Position numbers and translations under genes: made by a program
Notes under the pieces: generated by a model
Told to the model about the DNA's origin: nothing
Seen by the model: the letters and a program-made list of their open reading frames with translations, nothing else
The model's database searches: none
In this document: positions 12,301-23,000 of the stretch, piece after piece
How positions within the stretch are numbered: position 1 is the first letter of the stretch
How the letters are laid out: each line of letters opens with the position of its first letter
Assembly: GCA_030533445.1 (NCBI GenBank)
Contig: CM060069.1
Coordinates: 28,437,837-28,501,836 of the forward strand
Length of the DNA: 64,000 nt
DNA from: Cyprinodon diabolis
Lineage: Eukaryota > Chordata > Actinopteri > Cyprinodontiformes > Cyprinodontidae
Reading direction: 5' to 3'

Positions 12301-12863
12301 GTGTTAATCTTACTGTTCTGGAAAAATTTAAAGAACTCATCAGACATCATGGACTGAGTGAAGATGCTATTATCATAAATCAACATGAAGGTATTCTTGA
12401 CACTTTGTTCCCTTTTCAACTGTTTTTAGGCAGGAATAACTTTTCTGTTACATTGAAAGATATTGCATGAATTAATAACGATGAAAGCTATGCATTTTGT
12501 GCTATACTGCTTATATTCTATGTTTTAGTTTTTCTCTGTATTCTAGTTAACTCAGATTTGTTGAAGCATTCATTGCATTTTTTTTCTAATTTTGTCTTAA
12601 AGGTAAGAATGAAAGGCCAATGTTTCTGTTCAATAAGGTTTAATTTCTTTTTGTTTTCCCAGGGGACTGTTTTCCAGCTGAGCAATGGAAGGAGGCAGCT
12701 ACCAGCCATCAGGTAGTTGCATCATGGATAATTATGTGACACACTCTTAATCCAGTAATTACCAATAACAGGTGCTTTTCTGTTGTTTTTGTTTCTGTAG
12801 GTTTTTGTTCATGAAAGCTCCAAACTGAATATTTCTGCAAAGGGGAACCAAGGTGATGTCTGA
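9364..12863 (+). CDS. Alpha-1-microglobulin-like lipocalin lacking bikunin, seven coding exons
   Basis: Exons: 9364-9486, 9726-9871, 9950-10026, 11324-11443, 12289-12390, 12663-12712 and 12801-12863. They give 226 codons with phases 0,2,1,1,1,0. The signal peptide is about residues 1-19 (MQRMVLLLILVVDVGSIWA). TTQENFDLKQ leads into FTGRWFEIAA (GxW motif); VSTCPHYMQ carries the cysteine equivalent to Cys34 of human alpha-1-microglobulin. NGTCRET and GDCFPAEQ provide the two disulfide cysteines, and STPGRFFHH and VVHTSYNEYALLL are typical of this subfamily. Exon 6 ends at the same phase-0 junction where ambp passes into bikunin, but here one 20-codon exon follows and ends in a stop; there is no RxRR site and no Kunitz domain. 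The product should be a free secreted lipocalin, possibly a heme or radical binder like alpha-1-microglobulin. It may be an unfused relative or an ambp duplicate that lost the Kunitz exons. Confidence 0.87.
11724..12251. mobile_element. Non-autonomous hAT-like element in intron 4 of lipocalin gene 2
   Basis: It starts CAGAGGTGTCAAAAGTA and ends TACTTGATACCTCTG, giving imperfect terminal inverted repeats with CAG...CTG ends. The body repeats ACTTAAGTA/CTCAAGTA-type strings typical of an abundant fish MITE family. No coding capacity. The flanks (GTTAAAGT and GTTGAAAG) are a poor match for an 8-bp target duplication, which suggests an old insertion. Confidence 0.55.
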
Positions 12864-13429
12864 CCAGGTGACAAATGGGTCAGTGGTAGAAATTTGTCAC
12901 ATTGGTTCACATTTGACTGGGATGTTAGAGACTCTACATGAAACACAGCAGCAGGAGGAAAAGAGCAATGAACAACCTAACGAGTAAAAGCCATTAACTA
13001 CATTTTTACTGATAATGGAGTGCAGTCTTTCAATTTCTCTGTTTTCTTTTTTATAACAAAGTCTGTATCTTATCTTCAGAAAGCGTTTTTCTTTACTTTA
13101 GATTTTCAAATGCTTTCCACAGCGAGAGCGCAGTGAAGCAGCTGATTTTGTTTGCAACAGGACACAGTTAACTTTTTATTTTCATTATTTTCTCAGTTTC
13201 TTGTTTTATTTTTTGTCATTTTTTGTTTTTTATCAATATAGGATTTACATTTTTTTACTTTATTTTGTCTTTCTTTGCATCTTTTTAATGATATGATTAT
13301 ATATGTATGCATGTATTCACTTTGTATTTCTGTAACTTTTTAAACAACTCATTGGTTGTCTTGAATTGAAACGCATAACGATTATGTGTAGTCATATAAG
13401 GTAATATTTGGTGTTTTTGCAGTGAAATG

Positions 13430-13435
13430 AATAAA
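13430..13435 (+). terminator. Poly(A) signal of lipocalin gene 2
   Basis: AATAAA about 570 bases after the stop codon at 12863, followed by T-rich sequence. Confidence 0.5.
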
Positions 13436-14203
13436 AGGATGTTTTCATGTTAAGATGACCATTAAGATTTTATTCACCAGATGTAAGAAATGTTTTATAA
13501 CTTCAGAGGAACTAAATATGAAAAAGGTTTAACTACAATAATAAAGAACTATTAGTTTGAAAATTAATTTATCTATTTATTGCTGCATTAATACAATGTC
13601 TTAGGAAACAAGTTTTTTGTTGCTTATAATATATGCTTTCCCTCTTTGTGGAAACTTTGAATCTTTTTTTAAAATGTAACATAGCTCACTATCTCATGTT
13701 CCTTGGAGCTAAATGGATAAAGCTGAACACACAGAATGATGGTGCACCTGGCAGATGTGAAGATCACAGCAACTGTGAAGATGAGTTTCATTGAAGAAGA
13801 TGGCATTATCATTTCTTGGTGGAATTTTAGATTATGTTATATATGGTTTGCAGGAGCAAAGACAGTCATGCATTGCCTGGCATGTGTGCTGGTCAGCTGA
13901 TGTCAAAAGCAACAGATATGAGAAAATATTTCATCCTGTAATGTGTTGCATGAATAATTGTAATGAATAGCCATCAGAGAAAATTTAAAATTTAACGCAT
14001 GCAAAGATTTTATATATATATATATATATATGTGTATCTCTTTTTACTCCTTATTGCTTGACACACCATATAAACAATCTTCACTTGAATTTTAATCAAT
14101 TTAGTCAATTCTAATCAATCTCATAATAAATCGTGATTTAACTGCGTGTCACTTTTCACCAATGATAAAGAAAAAATATTGATTAAATATATTAATTAAT
14201 TTA
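13436..14203. other. Intergenic, no gene recognised
   Basis: AT-rich sequence ending in a short TA dinucleotide run near 14012-14031 and the TA target site of the transposon at 14204. No exon or RNA gene recognised. Confidence 0.45.
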
Positions 14204-15424
14204 CACTCACCGGCCACTTTATTAGGTACACCTGTCCAACTGCTCGTTAACACTTAATTTCTAAGCAGCCAATCACATGGCGGCAACTCAGTGCATTTAG
14301 GCATGTAGACATGGTCAAGACAATCTCCTGCAGTTCAAACCGAGCATCAGTATGGGGAAGAAAGGTGATTTGAGTGACTTTGAACGTGGCATGATTGTTG
14401 GTGCCAGAAGGGCTGGTCTGAGTATTTCAGAAACTGCTGATCTACTGGGATTTTCACGCACAACCATCTCTAGGGTTTACAGAGAATGGTCCGAAAAAGA
14501 AAAAACATCCAGTGAGCGGCAGTTCTGTGGGCGGAAATGCCTTGTTGATGCCAGAGGTCAGAGGAGAATGGCCAGACTGGTTCGAGCTGATAGAAGGGCA
14601 ACAGTGACTCAAATAACCACCCGTTACAACCAAGGTGGGCAGAAGAGCATCTCTGAACGCACAGTACGTCGAACTTTGAGGCAGATGGGCTACAGCAGCA
14701 GAAGACCACACCGGGTGCCACTCCTTTCAGCTAAGAACAGGAAACTGAGGCTACAATTTGCACAAGCTCATCGAAATTGGACAATAGAAGATTGGAAAAA
14801 CGTTGCCTGGTCTGATGAGTCTCGATTTCTGCTGCGACATTCGGATGGTAGGGTCAGAATTTGGCGTCTACAACATGAAAGCATGGATCCATCCTGCCTT
14901 GTATCAACGGTTCAGGCTGGTGGTGGTGGTGTCATGGTGTGGGGAATATTTTCTTGGCACTCTTTGGGCCCCTTGGTACCAATTGAGCATCGTTGCAACG
15001 CCACAGCCTACCTGAGTATTGTTGCTGACCATGTCCATCCCTTTATGACCACAATGTACCCAACTTCTGATGGCTACTTTCAGCAGGATAATGCGCCATG
15101 TCATAAAGCTGGAATCATCTCAGACTGGTTTCTTGAACATGACAATGAGTTCACTGTACTCAAATGGCCTCCACAGTCCCCAGATCTCAATCCAATAGAG
15201 CATCTTTGGGATGTGGTGGAACGGGAGATTCGCATCATGGATTTGCAGCCGACAAATCTGTGGCAACTGTGTGATGCCATCATGTCAATATGGACCAAAC
15301 TCCCTGAGGAATGCTTCCAGCACCTTGTTGAATCTATGCCACGAAGAATTGAGGCAGTTCTGAAGGCAAAAGGGGGTCCAACCCGTTACTAGCATGGGGT
15401 ACCTAATAAAGTGGCCGGTGAGTG
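14204..15424 (+). mobile_element. Complete Tc1/mariner element, DD36E type
   Basis: 1221-bp element with perfect 26-bp terminal inverted repeats (starting CACTCACCGGCCACTTTATT), flanked on both sides by TA (14202-14203 and 15425-15426), the Tc1/mariner target duplication. It carries one uninterrupted transposase gene. It lies between lipocalin gene 2 and ambp, outside any exon. Confidence 0.95.
14352..15392 (+). CDS. Tc1/mariner transposase, DD36E, apparently intact
   Basis: A 346-residue DNA cut-and-paste transposase, normal length for the family. An N-terminal helix-turn-helix (about residues 10-45, [20 protein letters not shown]) and a second paired-like helix region (about residues 70-120) bind the terminal repeats. 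The catalytic triad is Asp in WSDESRF (about residue 154), Asp in QQDNAPCH, and Glu in [12 protein letters not shown]. There are exactly 36 residues between the second Asp and the Glu, against 34 in classical Tc1. [10 protein letters not shown] segment typical of Tc1 is present. No stop or frameshift. The spacing places it with the DD36E lineage (named Incomer, from memory). Whether it still moves cannot be told from one copy. Confidence 0.93.
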   Translation: MGKKGDLSDFERGMIVGARRAGLSISETADLLGFSRTTISRVYREWSEKEKTSSERQFCGRKCLVDARGQRRMARLVRADRRATVTQITTRYNQGGQKSISERTVRRTLRQMGYSSRRPHRVPLLSAKNRKLRLQFAQAHRNWTIEDWKNVAWSDESRFLLRHSDGRVRIWRLQHESMDPSCLVSTVQAGGGGVMVWGIFSWHSLGPLVPIEHRCNATAYLSIVADHVHPFMTTMYPTSDGYFQQDNAPCHKAGIISDWFLEHDNEFTVLKWPPQSPDLNPIEHLWDVVEREIRIMDLQPTNLWQLCDAIMSIWTKLPEECFQHLVESMPRRIEAVLKAKGGPTRY

Positions 15425-15426
15425 TA

Positions 15427-17051
15427 TACTGTAGTTTTAAAATATAAGTGTGGGCGATCAAAATGTTTTGCATCTTTTCCGATTACAACCACAAACTTCA
15501 GCGTGTTCAGAAATTTAAGCTGATAAAAGTCATGCATGTTCTTTTGTTTGTAATGTTTCCCTTAAACCCTTACCCTTAAACATTTTACAGAGAGAGTATG
15601 ACAAAACTTAAAAGGACATTAAATGAGTTTAGCGGAGCTGCAGAGATAAAAAAAAAAAATTCTGGTGGCAGAGCTTCTTAATAGAACAACTATTAGCTAT
15701 GCGCTCAACTAACCTGGCCTATGAAGAAAGGGGACCGCTGATAAAATAAATCATCAAGTCCTATTTTCTGCTTACCATGTAGGAAACAGAAAACATGTGA
15801 AAGAAAGATTTTACTGTGTAGTTTTTATTAACTTTTTATTTATTAAAAAAAGATAAAGTGAAGCATGGCCATAAGACTTTCTGACATTGCTGCATCAATA
15901 CACCCTACCAGCATAATAACACACACTGGCAGCATCTGGCTACCAGAGGTGTTTTTTTTTTGTTTTGTTTTTTCTTAGCAGGGAAAAGAGAGCTGAAGGA
16001 ATAGAAAGGCATGCAACACTTTTCAGATTTCTTTAAACCATTTGAGAATCAATCATATACCCCATCACAATTATCTGAATCTTTGTGTAATTCCACACCT
16101 CCACCATCTAAATACATACAGAGAAGTTTCATGTTGCCTCATGATAAAATGCAAGAGTTCCAGGGATGTGATTATTAGTTTGCGTTTCTGTAACATTGAA
16201 GCAAAGTAAACATTTCAAAAGGCAGTGATCAAAGGTACAAAAGTATACTGGTGCTTTTAATTCGACTTAACCAGCATTCTCCGTTTTTGATCAGCAGGAG
16301 GTGCTGTAACTTGTGGAAACAAGCCTATCAAGGCGCCTGAAAAGTTGAAGCCATTATCTAGAAATGATTTCATGTTAAACTGCATCAGACCAACTCATAC
16401 AGATCTCTTTTTCATTTGAAACCTTTTAGTAAAAAACAAAAGCAAAATGTTTCCTTGCAATTTATTTAGGAACAACAATGATGTATGGATGAATCAGGCC
16501 ACTTTCTGCTAATATTCCTGCTAGATGATTCTTTAAATCTACTGGCTTTATTCTGCAATCATTTTCTCTCATAGGAGAACTAACTAACATAATATTTCAA
16601 TAGTTCTTGGAGATTGTCTAGCCAAACTGTGAAAATACATTAGGAAATGCAGGAATATTTTTTGGGGGCCAAATAAATCTATGCTTGCCTGCAAAATCCA
16701 GCCACATATGTAAGCATAGATTCATAATAATTATCATAGACATGACCTCCCTGTTTCTTTTATTTATTAAATCTATTGATCTGCCAATATTGCAGCAGCT
16801 CTGAAGTCCAATGTTTGAGTGGTTCACAGCCTGTGCTGGTAAATCAAACTAAAACTGAGATAAACACAAAGACAGAACTTTGCTCCTTTATGTTTGTGTG
16901 TTTTTTAGAAGCTGGGCTGTGGGAGTGATTATGCTCACAGTCCTTTACAGGTCAATGTTTAGACTCGTTCTCATCAGTCCAGAGAAGGTGTCACTCTGTC
17001 GTACTCTTAAAGGACAAGGTTAGAGATAAGTGGACACAAAGTTCTGACAAG
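15427..17051. other. Intergenic upstream of ambp
   Basis: About 1.6 kb without recognised exons. The last 150 bases should hold the ambp promoter and 5' UTR. A TGTTTAGAC string near 16958 resembles a FOXA-type liver site, which would fit liver expression, but single matches of this kind are weak evidence. Confidence 0.4.
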
Positions 17052-20000
17052 ATGAAAATATTTGTAGTTCTGGGGACTTTGCTGGTGTTGGGATGGATAA
17101 ACGGTCTCCAGGGGCTCCCAGTTCTCCCAGATCCTCTGTACAGCACACAGGAGAACTTTGATCTGACCAAGGTAAGAAAAAAAAACTCTTTAGTTTCGCA
17201 AGAATGTTCATCTTTAACGTAGCTGATAGCAATAATACGGTTAATTATAAAAGGGAAAAACAAGGAGGCAGATTTATCTCAAATTGTTTTGTGTCATTTT
17301 TAGTTTTTTTTGCTCTAAATAATATGTGAGGAATTAAACGATAATTTGATCCTTCAAATTCGAGAGCAAAACAATAAAGGCAATGAAAAGGTTACTGCTA
17401 AATATTAAAGATAGAAAGTGAAAAGCAAAAAAAGAATACATGAATGATTTATGTTTTGGTTTGGAGTATAGAAATATAGTAGTCTTCACAATAACTTATC
17501 TGAATGTTGATTTTTTAGTAGTAAGTTTTTTTTTGCATGTCTATTGACTCTTCCTGACAGTTTTTGGGAACATGGCACGATGTTGCAAAGGCGAGCACAA
17601 GTCCCTACATGCAGCGCCTCAAGGGAGACCTGGCTATTGGCAAACTAGTGCTGCAGAAAGGCACTACGGAAGGAAAGCTCAAAATGACCCGAACTGTACT
17701 CAGGTTGGACTCAAAATACCTATCTCTAACTAAAGGGCAAAAGTACCTGATGATATTACCCAATTCATGGGTCAGCAAAAAAAAACAACAGCTTTTATTG
17801 CATGTGTTTGTTTAATTGTTTTTGAAGGGATTTGGAAATGTTAATTAAAAGTATAAAAAGTTAGAAAAAAATGCATATATGTTGTCAGTAATAAGAAATA
17901 TTTTAAAACATCTAAATAGATGCATCATTTACGTATTATGATCCAGATTATTTTTTTTTACCTGTGCTTGATAGTTAAGGTCAAATTCACTGATCAAACA
18001 AGGCTTTCAAAACCTCGAACAGTAAGGCAGCCAAGAATGATGAATGTGGAAAAGGTTTAGATTAGTGAAAAAGACAAGGATTTCATCATCTGGCTTTAAG
18101 AATAATTTGATGGATTTTTTTTCCAATCTATCCAAATATGCTTGAATGTTACAGATCAAAAACAAACTGAATTTGTGATCAAGGTGTGAGCAGATGAGTG
18201 TAACCGGTTTATAGCAGTCACTGGTTTAGAAGAGTTGAACAACTTACTTACAGGGCTTTTCAAAAATTTTAACAACCTTTACATTTTTTTCAAAGGTCAC
18301 CACATTATAGCCACACACTTTAATGGATTTAATTAGGATTTCTGGAATGAAAAATCTGAAGTACATCAGTAATTATAACACTTGGGCCAATACTTTATAC
18401 AACCAACTCTCGCCATCACTCAACCTAATTAAAGGCTTTTGGAGTCTCTGTCTGTCAGCCTTGCACATCAAGGGCCCATAAACTCCTTGTTTAAAATAGA
18501 ATCAACTCTTTCTGATTTGATGTAACTTGAAATGTCATTTCACTTTTTAAAAAGATTTAGATATGGACTTTTACCTGGCCATTCTGACGCACGTGTCAGT
18601 TGTAACCATTTCATTTGTAGCTCTAGTTTAGGGATCTGCAACCTGCGGCTCCAGAGCTATATCTGACTCTTGGCCAAATGATACAAAGAAGTAACTAATG
18701 TACTACAAAAGAAAATACCTGTCTTAGAAGCTTTAGTGTTTTTTATAAAGAGTATTTGAATTGCAATTTCACAGCAGAATGACATTGAAAGAATAGAAAA
18801 CATTTTCTTTTAATTTGCTTGGAAATTATGTTATTATCATTTACTTACATTAAATAATACCCTGTAGGAGAAAATTAGTGCGTTAGCTTTATGAATAATT
18901 TTATGTTTTTCTTTATTTTAAAAGCTTAAAATGCAAATATACTTATGTTTGTTTAAGATGGCAACAGATTTCCCATGTTAGATATTTAACAAAAATAAAA
19001 GGATATGATTTATTAAAGATTCATGTAAAATTTTGTGGTTCTAAACAACTTGTACTTGGTCGGACTCAGGGCAAAAATGTTCTTTGGATATGATCGGCTG
19101 CAGACCCCTGCTCTAGTTTGTATGTTAAGGGTCCATGCCTGCTGAACGATGGGCAGCCATCCCAGTCTCAAGTCTGTTGCAGCCTGCAACATTTAACCTT
19201 CAGGATCTTACAGTTTTTAGCTCCATCTACTCAGAACTGTTGTCCTATCTGGTTTTTAAAGAACTTCTTAAGGAAATCATTTGTTCTAGATATCATTAAG
19301 GATGATCAGATCGTTGGGGGCTGAATACAAAAATATAATGTATAACAATACATCATTCTTTGCATCTACTTAACAAGTGATTTATATTTATATTATATGT
19401 TGTGCAATCACTAGGGTTGTCAAAAGTATTGACACTCTGAAAAGGATCGATACTCAAACGCTGAATCCAGATACAATACTAACTTGGCATGGAATACTAA
19501 ATGCAAGTGTTGTTTGCACATTTTTTCTATTGTTAATTTTAGATTTCTAGGTTATTTGCACATTAAAACAATACTACCTCAAATAACCAAAAAAATATTG
19601 TGAAGTTCTGTTCTATTTGGGTTGTTTTATATTTATTTGTACCTTTATTTAACGAATAGAATCTCTGTATCAAGTGTCACTTGAATTAAACTGTACTGTG
19701 ATTAGACAGGGAACATGTAAAGAGAGGACTGGAGATTATGAGTTGACCTCCACACCAGGACGATTTTTCTACCATGTTGCAAGTATGTTCAATAATGTTG
19801 GCTTCCTCAGTTTAATCTAATGTTATGAAGATTACAACAGCAAATAAATCTTGGGGGGTGTTTTCTTACACCCTGCAGAGTGGGGGGCCGATGTGGATGC
19901 TTATGTGGTTCACACCAATTACGAAGAGTACGCCATAATGATCATGATCAAGCAGAGGTCGACGGGGGATAAGTGCATCTCACTCAAGCTTTACAGTGAG

Positions 20001-23000
20001 TGTTAATCTCATGTACTTTTGTAAAACTGAACAGGGAAATTATCAACTCACTTTCAACCAAACACTCTTCAGTAACATAAGGCAGTCATGAACTACATGT
20101 TTGAAATTCTTGTGGTATATTTTAACATTGCCTTTAAGCAACATGTATCAGTAAAGAAATCACCAAACCATATGTCACAAGTTGGTGTTTATAATACCTG
20201 AATGAAGAACCATTGAAGTTCACTCTGGACAGGTTCCAGGTCCATCACAGAACAAAGTACCACACATGCACTGTCAAATCTCAGCGCTATTGATAGAAAG
20301 TAAATAATATTTTATTGATAGGTTTGAACTGTGGAAGGATAGCAGTGTATCCAAAAAAAGAATTAATGTATCTAAGAGGAGCACATGTTAATATACAACA
20401 AGGCCCCAGGTCGGGATTTGAACAGGAAAAAAGGAAAAATCCTGAAAACTGCTCCACCATGCAGCAGGAAAAGACGCAGTCTTAAAATAAGAGAAAGCAG
20501 AAGTAAGCAGTAATAAATCTATTAAATGAAACTAAACATTTTTCTCTGAGTGCTGATTAAAACAGAATATGCAGGAAAATAAGAGAGGAAAACAGACTGG
20601 ATGAAAGAAGGAAGAAATAAAACTGAAAACAGAAGATAAAAGAAAATAATCTTAATAGAAACAATATATAACTCTATATAACTGCCATAACAGAAGCCCC
20701 CCATATGAGAAGACCCATCTAATTTTGGTAGCAAAAAGAAGTACAGCACCTCAAACCCTATTGAGTATGGAGGAATATCTGTGATGCTTTGGGCCTGTTT
20801 CTCTTCCAAATGCTATGGTCCAAAGACCATTGTTTAGAGCTGTTTAAAAGAAATGGGATGTTTTAAAATGGGATGTTTTAAAAATAGAGATCTGTCCTCT
20901 GATAGATAAAGATCCAAACTGTAGCCACATTGGGACAGATGGTTCAGAAAAGACTAAATAAACCATATTTAATGGTGATCGCAATCACCTAATAAACAAA
21001 AGTAGATATAAATCCTTCAGAAGGCTCACAGATTGTGATGAGGATAAAGATGATAAGAATGGAACCAAGATTCTGGGTGATCTTGAGAAATTTTCCATAT
21101 AGGATTGATCAATTATGTTTCTCTCAATGCTTTAATCCTGTGGGATATGTGACTTGATTTGACAGCGGGGAGCTAATAATAGTGGTTAAGGAATTTTATA
21201 AAAAATTTTCTGTTCTCTGTAGGTCGAACAAGGACTGTGAGACCCTCTGTGCTCGAGGACTTCAAGACACTGGTCAGGGAACAAGGAATGGGGGATGACA
21301 CCATTTTCATTAGAAAGGACAAAGGTGGATGAACAGAGCTGCATGCAGTCAAATGTTAAAGACTTCTCTGCGGTTGTTAAAAAGGCTGCATATTTTTATT
21401 TTATTTTTTATATTTCAATACCTCAGACATCCCAACATGGATTATTTATTAAGCACATGCTGTCTCTAAAGTGTCCATTTTCTCTGTGTGCAGGTGACTG
21501 TGTTCCCGGAGAACAGGTGGAGGCTCCAACGACTCAGCCTGAGCCTAAGGTAGATTCATTAATTCTGAACTTTATGGTTAAAAGCAGATCCCTACATCCA
21601 CTGAATTAAAAGATGCATGACCTTTTTATTTCAGTCTCTGACATAAACCAGACAAAACGTATAGGGTCAGAGATAACAAAAATGTATATTTCTTTATAAA
21701 GAAATGATGAGAGAATTATGTTGTTATTTGTTGTGTTATTTTGTTTTTTATAGTTTTTTTTTTAAGTCAAAAGTTTCTTTTTTTTGACCAAATGACCATT
21801 TTAAAACGTATTATTTGGGTCAGAAATTTTTCAGTATCAGTCCAGAAGCTTCTGAAAATAGTTCCCACACACCTTTGTAAAACCTTTGGCTTTATGTTAA
21901 TATCGATCTGGAAGACTGATTTGTTCCAGTTTTCAGTATCGGGAAGAGCAACACTGTGTAACGTTTGCCCAATGGGGCGGTAACTCCCAGGTTACAACAT
22001 TACTGCACTGTCGCAAAACGAAAAAGTCTCCCTCTGTGTTTTGGGATCTGACAACAGACCACTTTGCTGTTCTTTGTAAAGAAAAAGACACATTCACCCC
22101 TCTCGAATAAATCCTGCAACAAAGAACCAGAAATATGTATCTTTTTTTGTTGTCCAGTAACTTAGCTTAGTTTGCTCTCATGTTTAAAGGGATCTCAGGC
22201 AGCTGCAAAGTAGTGCGTAGTAGTGGGTTTACTTGACTCATTCAGTGCCAGATGTGACTCTCTTAATTTACCTAGGCCGGTTTTTCAAATGAGCAGCCTG
22301 CAAGGAGCATTTGCAGCTTTATATTGAATGGAAAATTCATATTATTCCACTTGAATTTAGCAGGTGCAGTTGTTTCTGCATAACATCATCTATTTTGTGA
22401 ATTGCACACATTCTCTCACACCACATGATTCTGCTACCGCTATACTTTACAGTTGGAATGGTGTTCTCAGGCTTAGAGTCTTTTTTTCTCTCACTTTAAA
22501 CAAACATTCAATTTATTGGACAACAGAACATGTTTAAAATCATATTCCGCATCAAATCATCGTCATCTTTGGGTAAGAAATGCTCTTCACTGAAAAGCAT
22601 GATTTCTTGATATTCTTAGTACTATAATAAAAGACGAGCTCTGAGCCAGCTCAGAGGATGAAGGAGAGCACATATATATAATAAGCATACATATATCACA
22701 CAGGCACAGCCAGAGAAACAGGACCTCACTGAAAAACAGGCCACATTCCAACACCCATAAACAAAGGTGTTGGTGGCAGCCTCACAGCTGATATTTCTCT
22801 CCAGAATGGTGTCACAGCCAAACAGGAACAGACAAGATGAAGGTGCTATGAGAAAATCAGAGAGAGCATAACGTTAGAGCTTGAACTACTAAATACTGCA
22901 AAATGGGAGAATAGAGATTGAATGATGAAAGGGGTCCCTATGTCCTCCAGCAGTCTAAGCCTATAGCAGCATAAATGCAGAAAATACATAGCTCAGGTTA

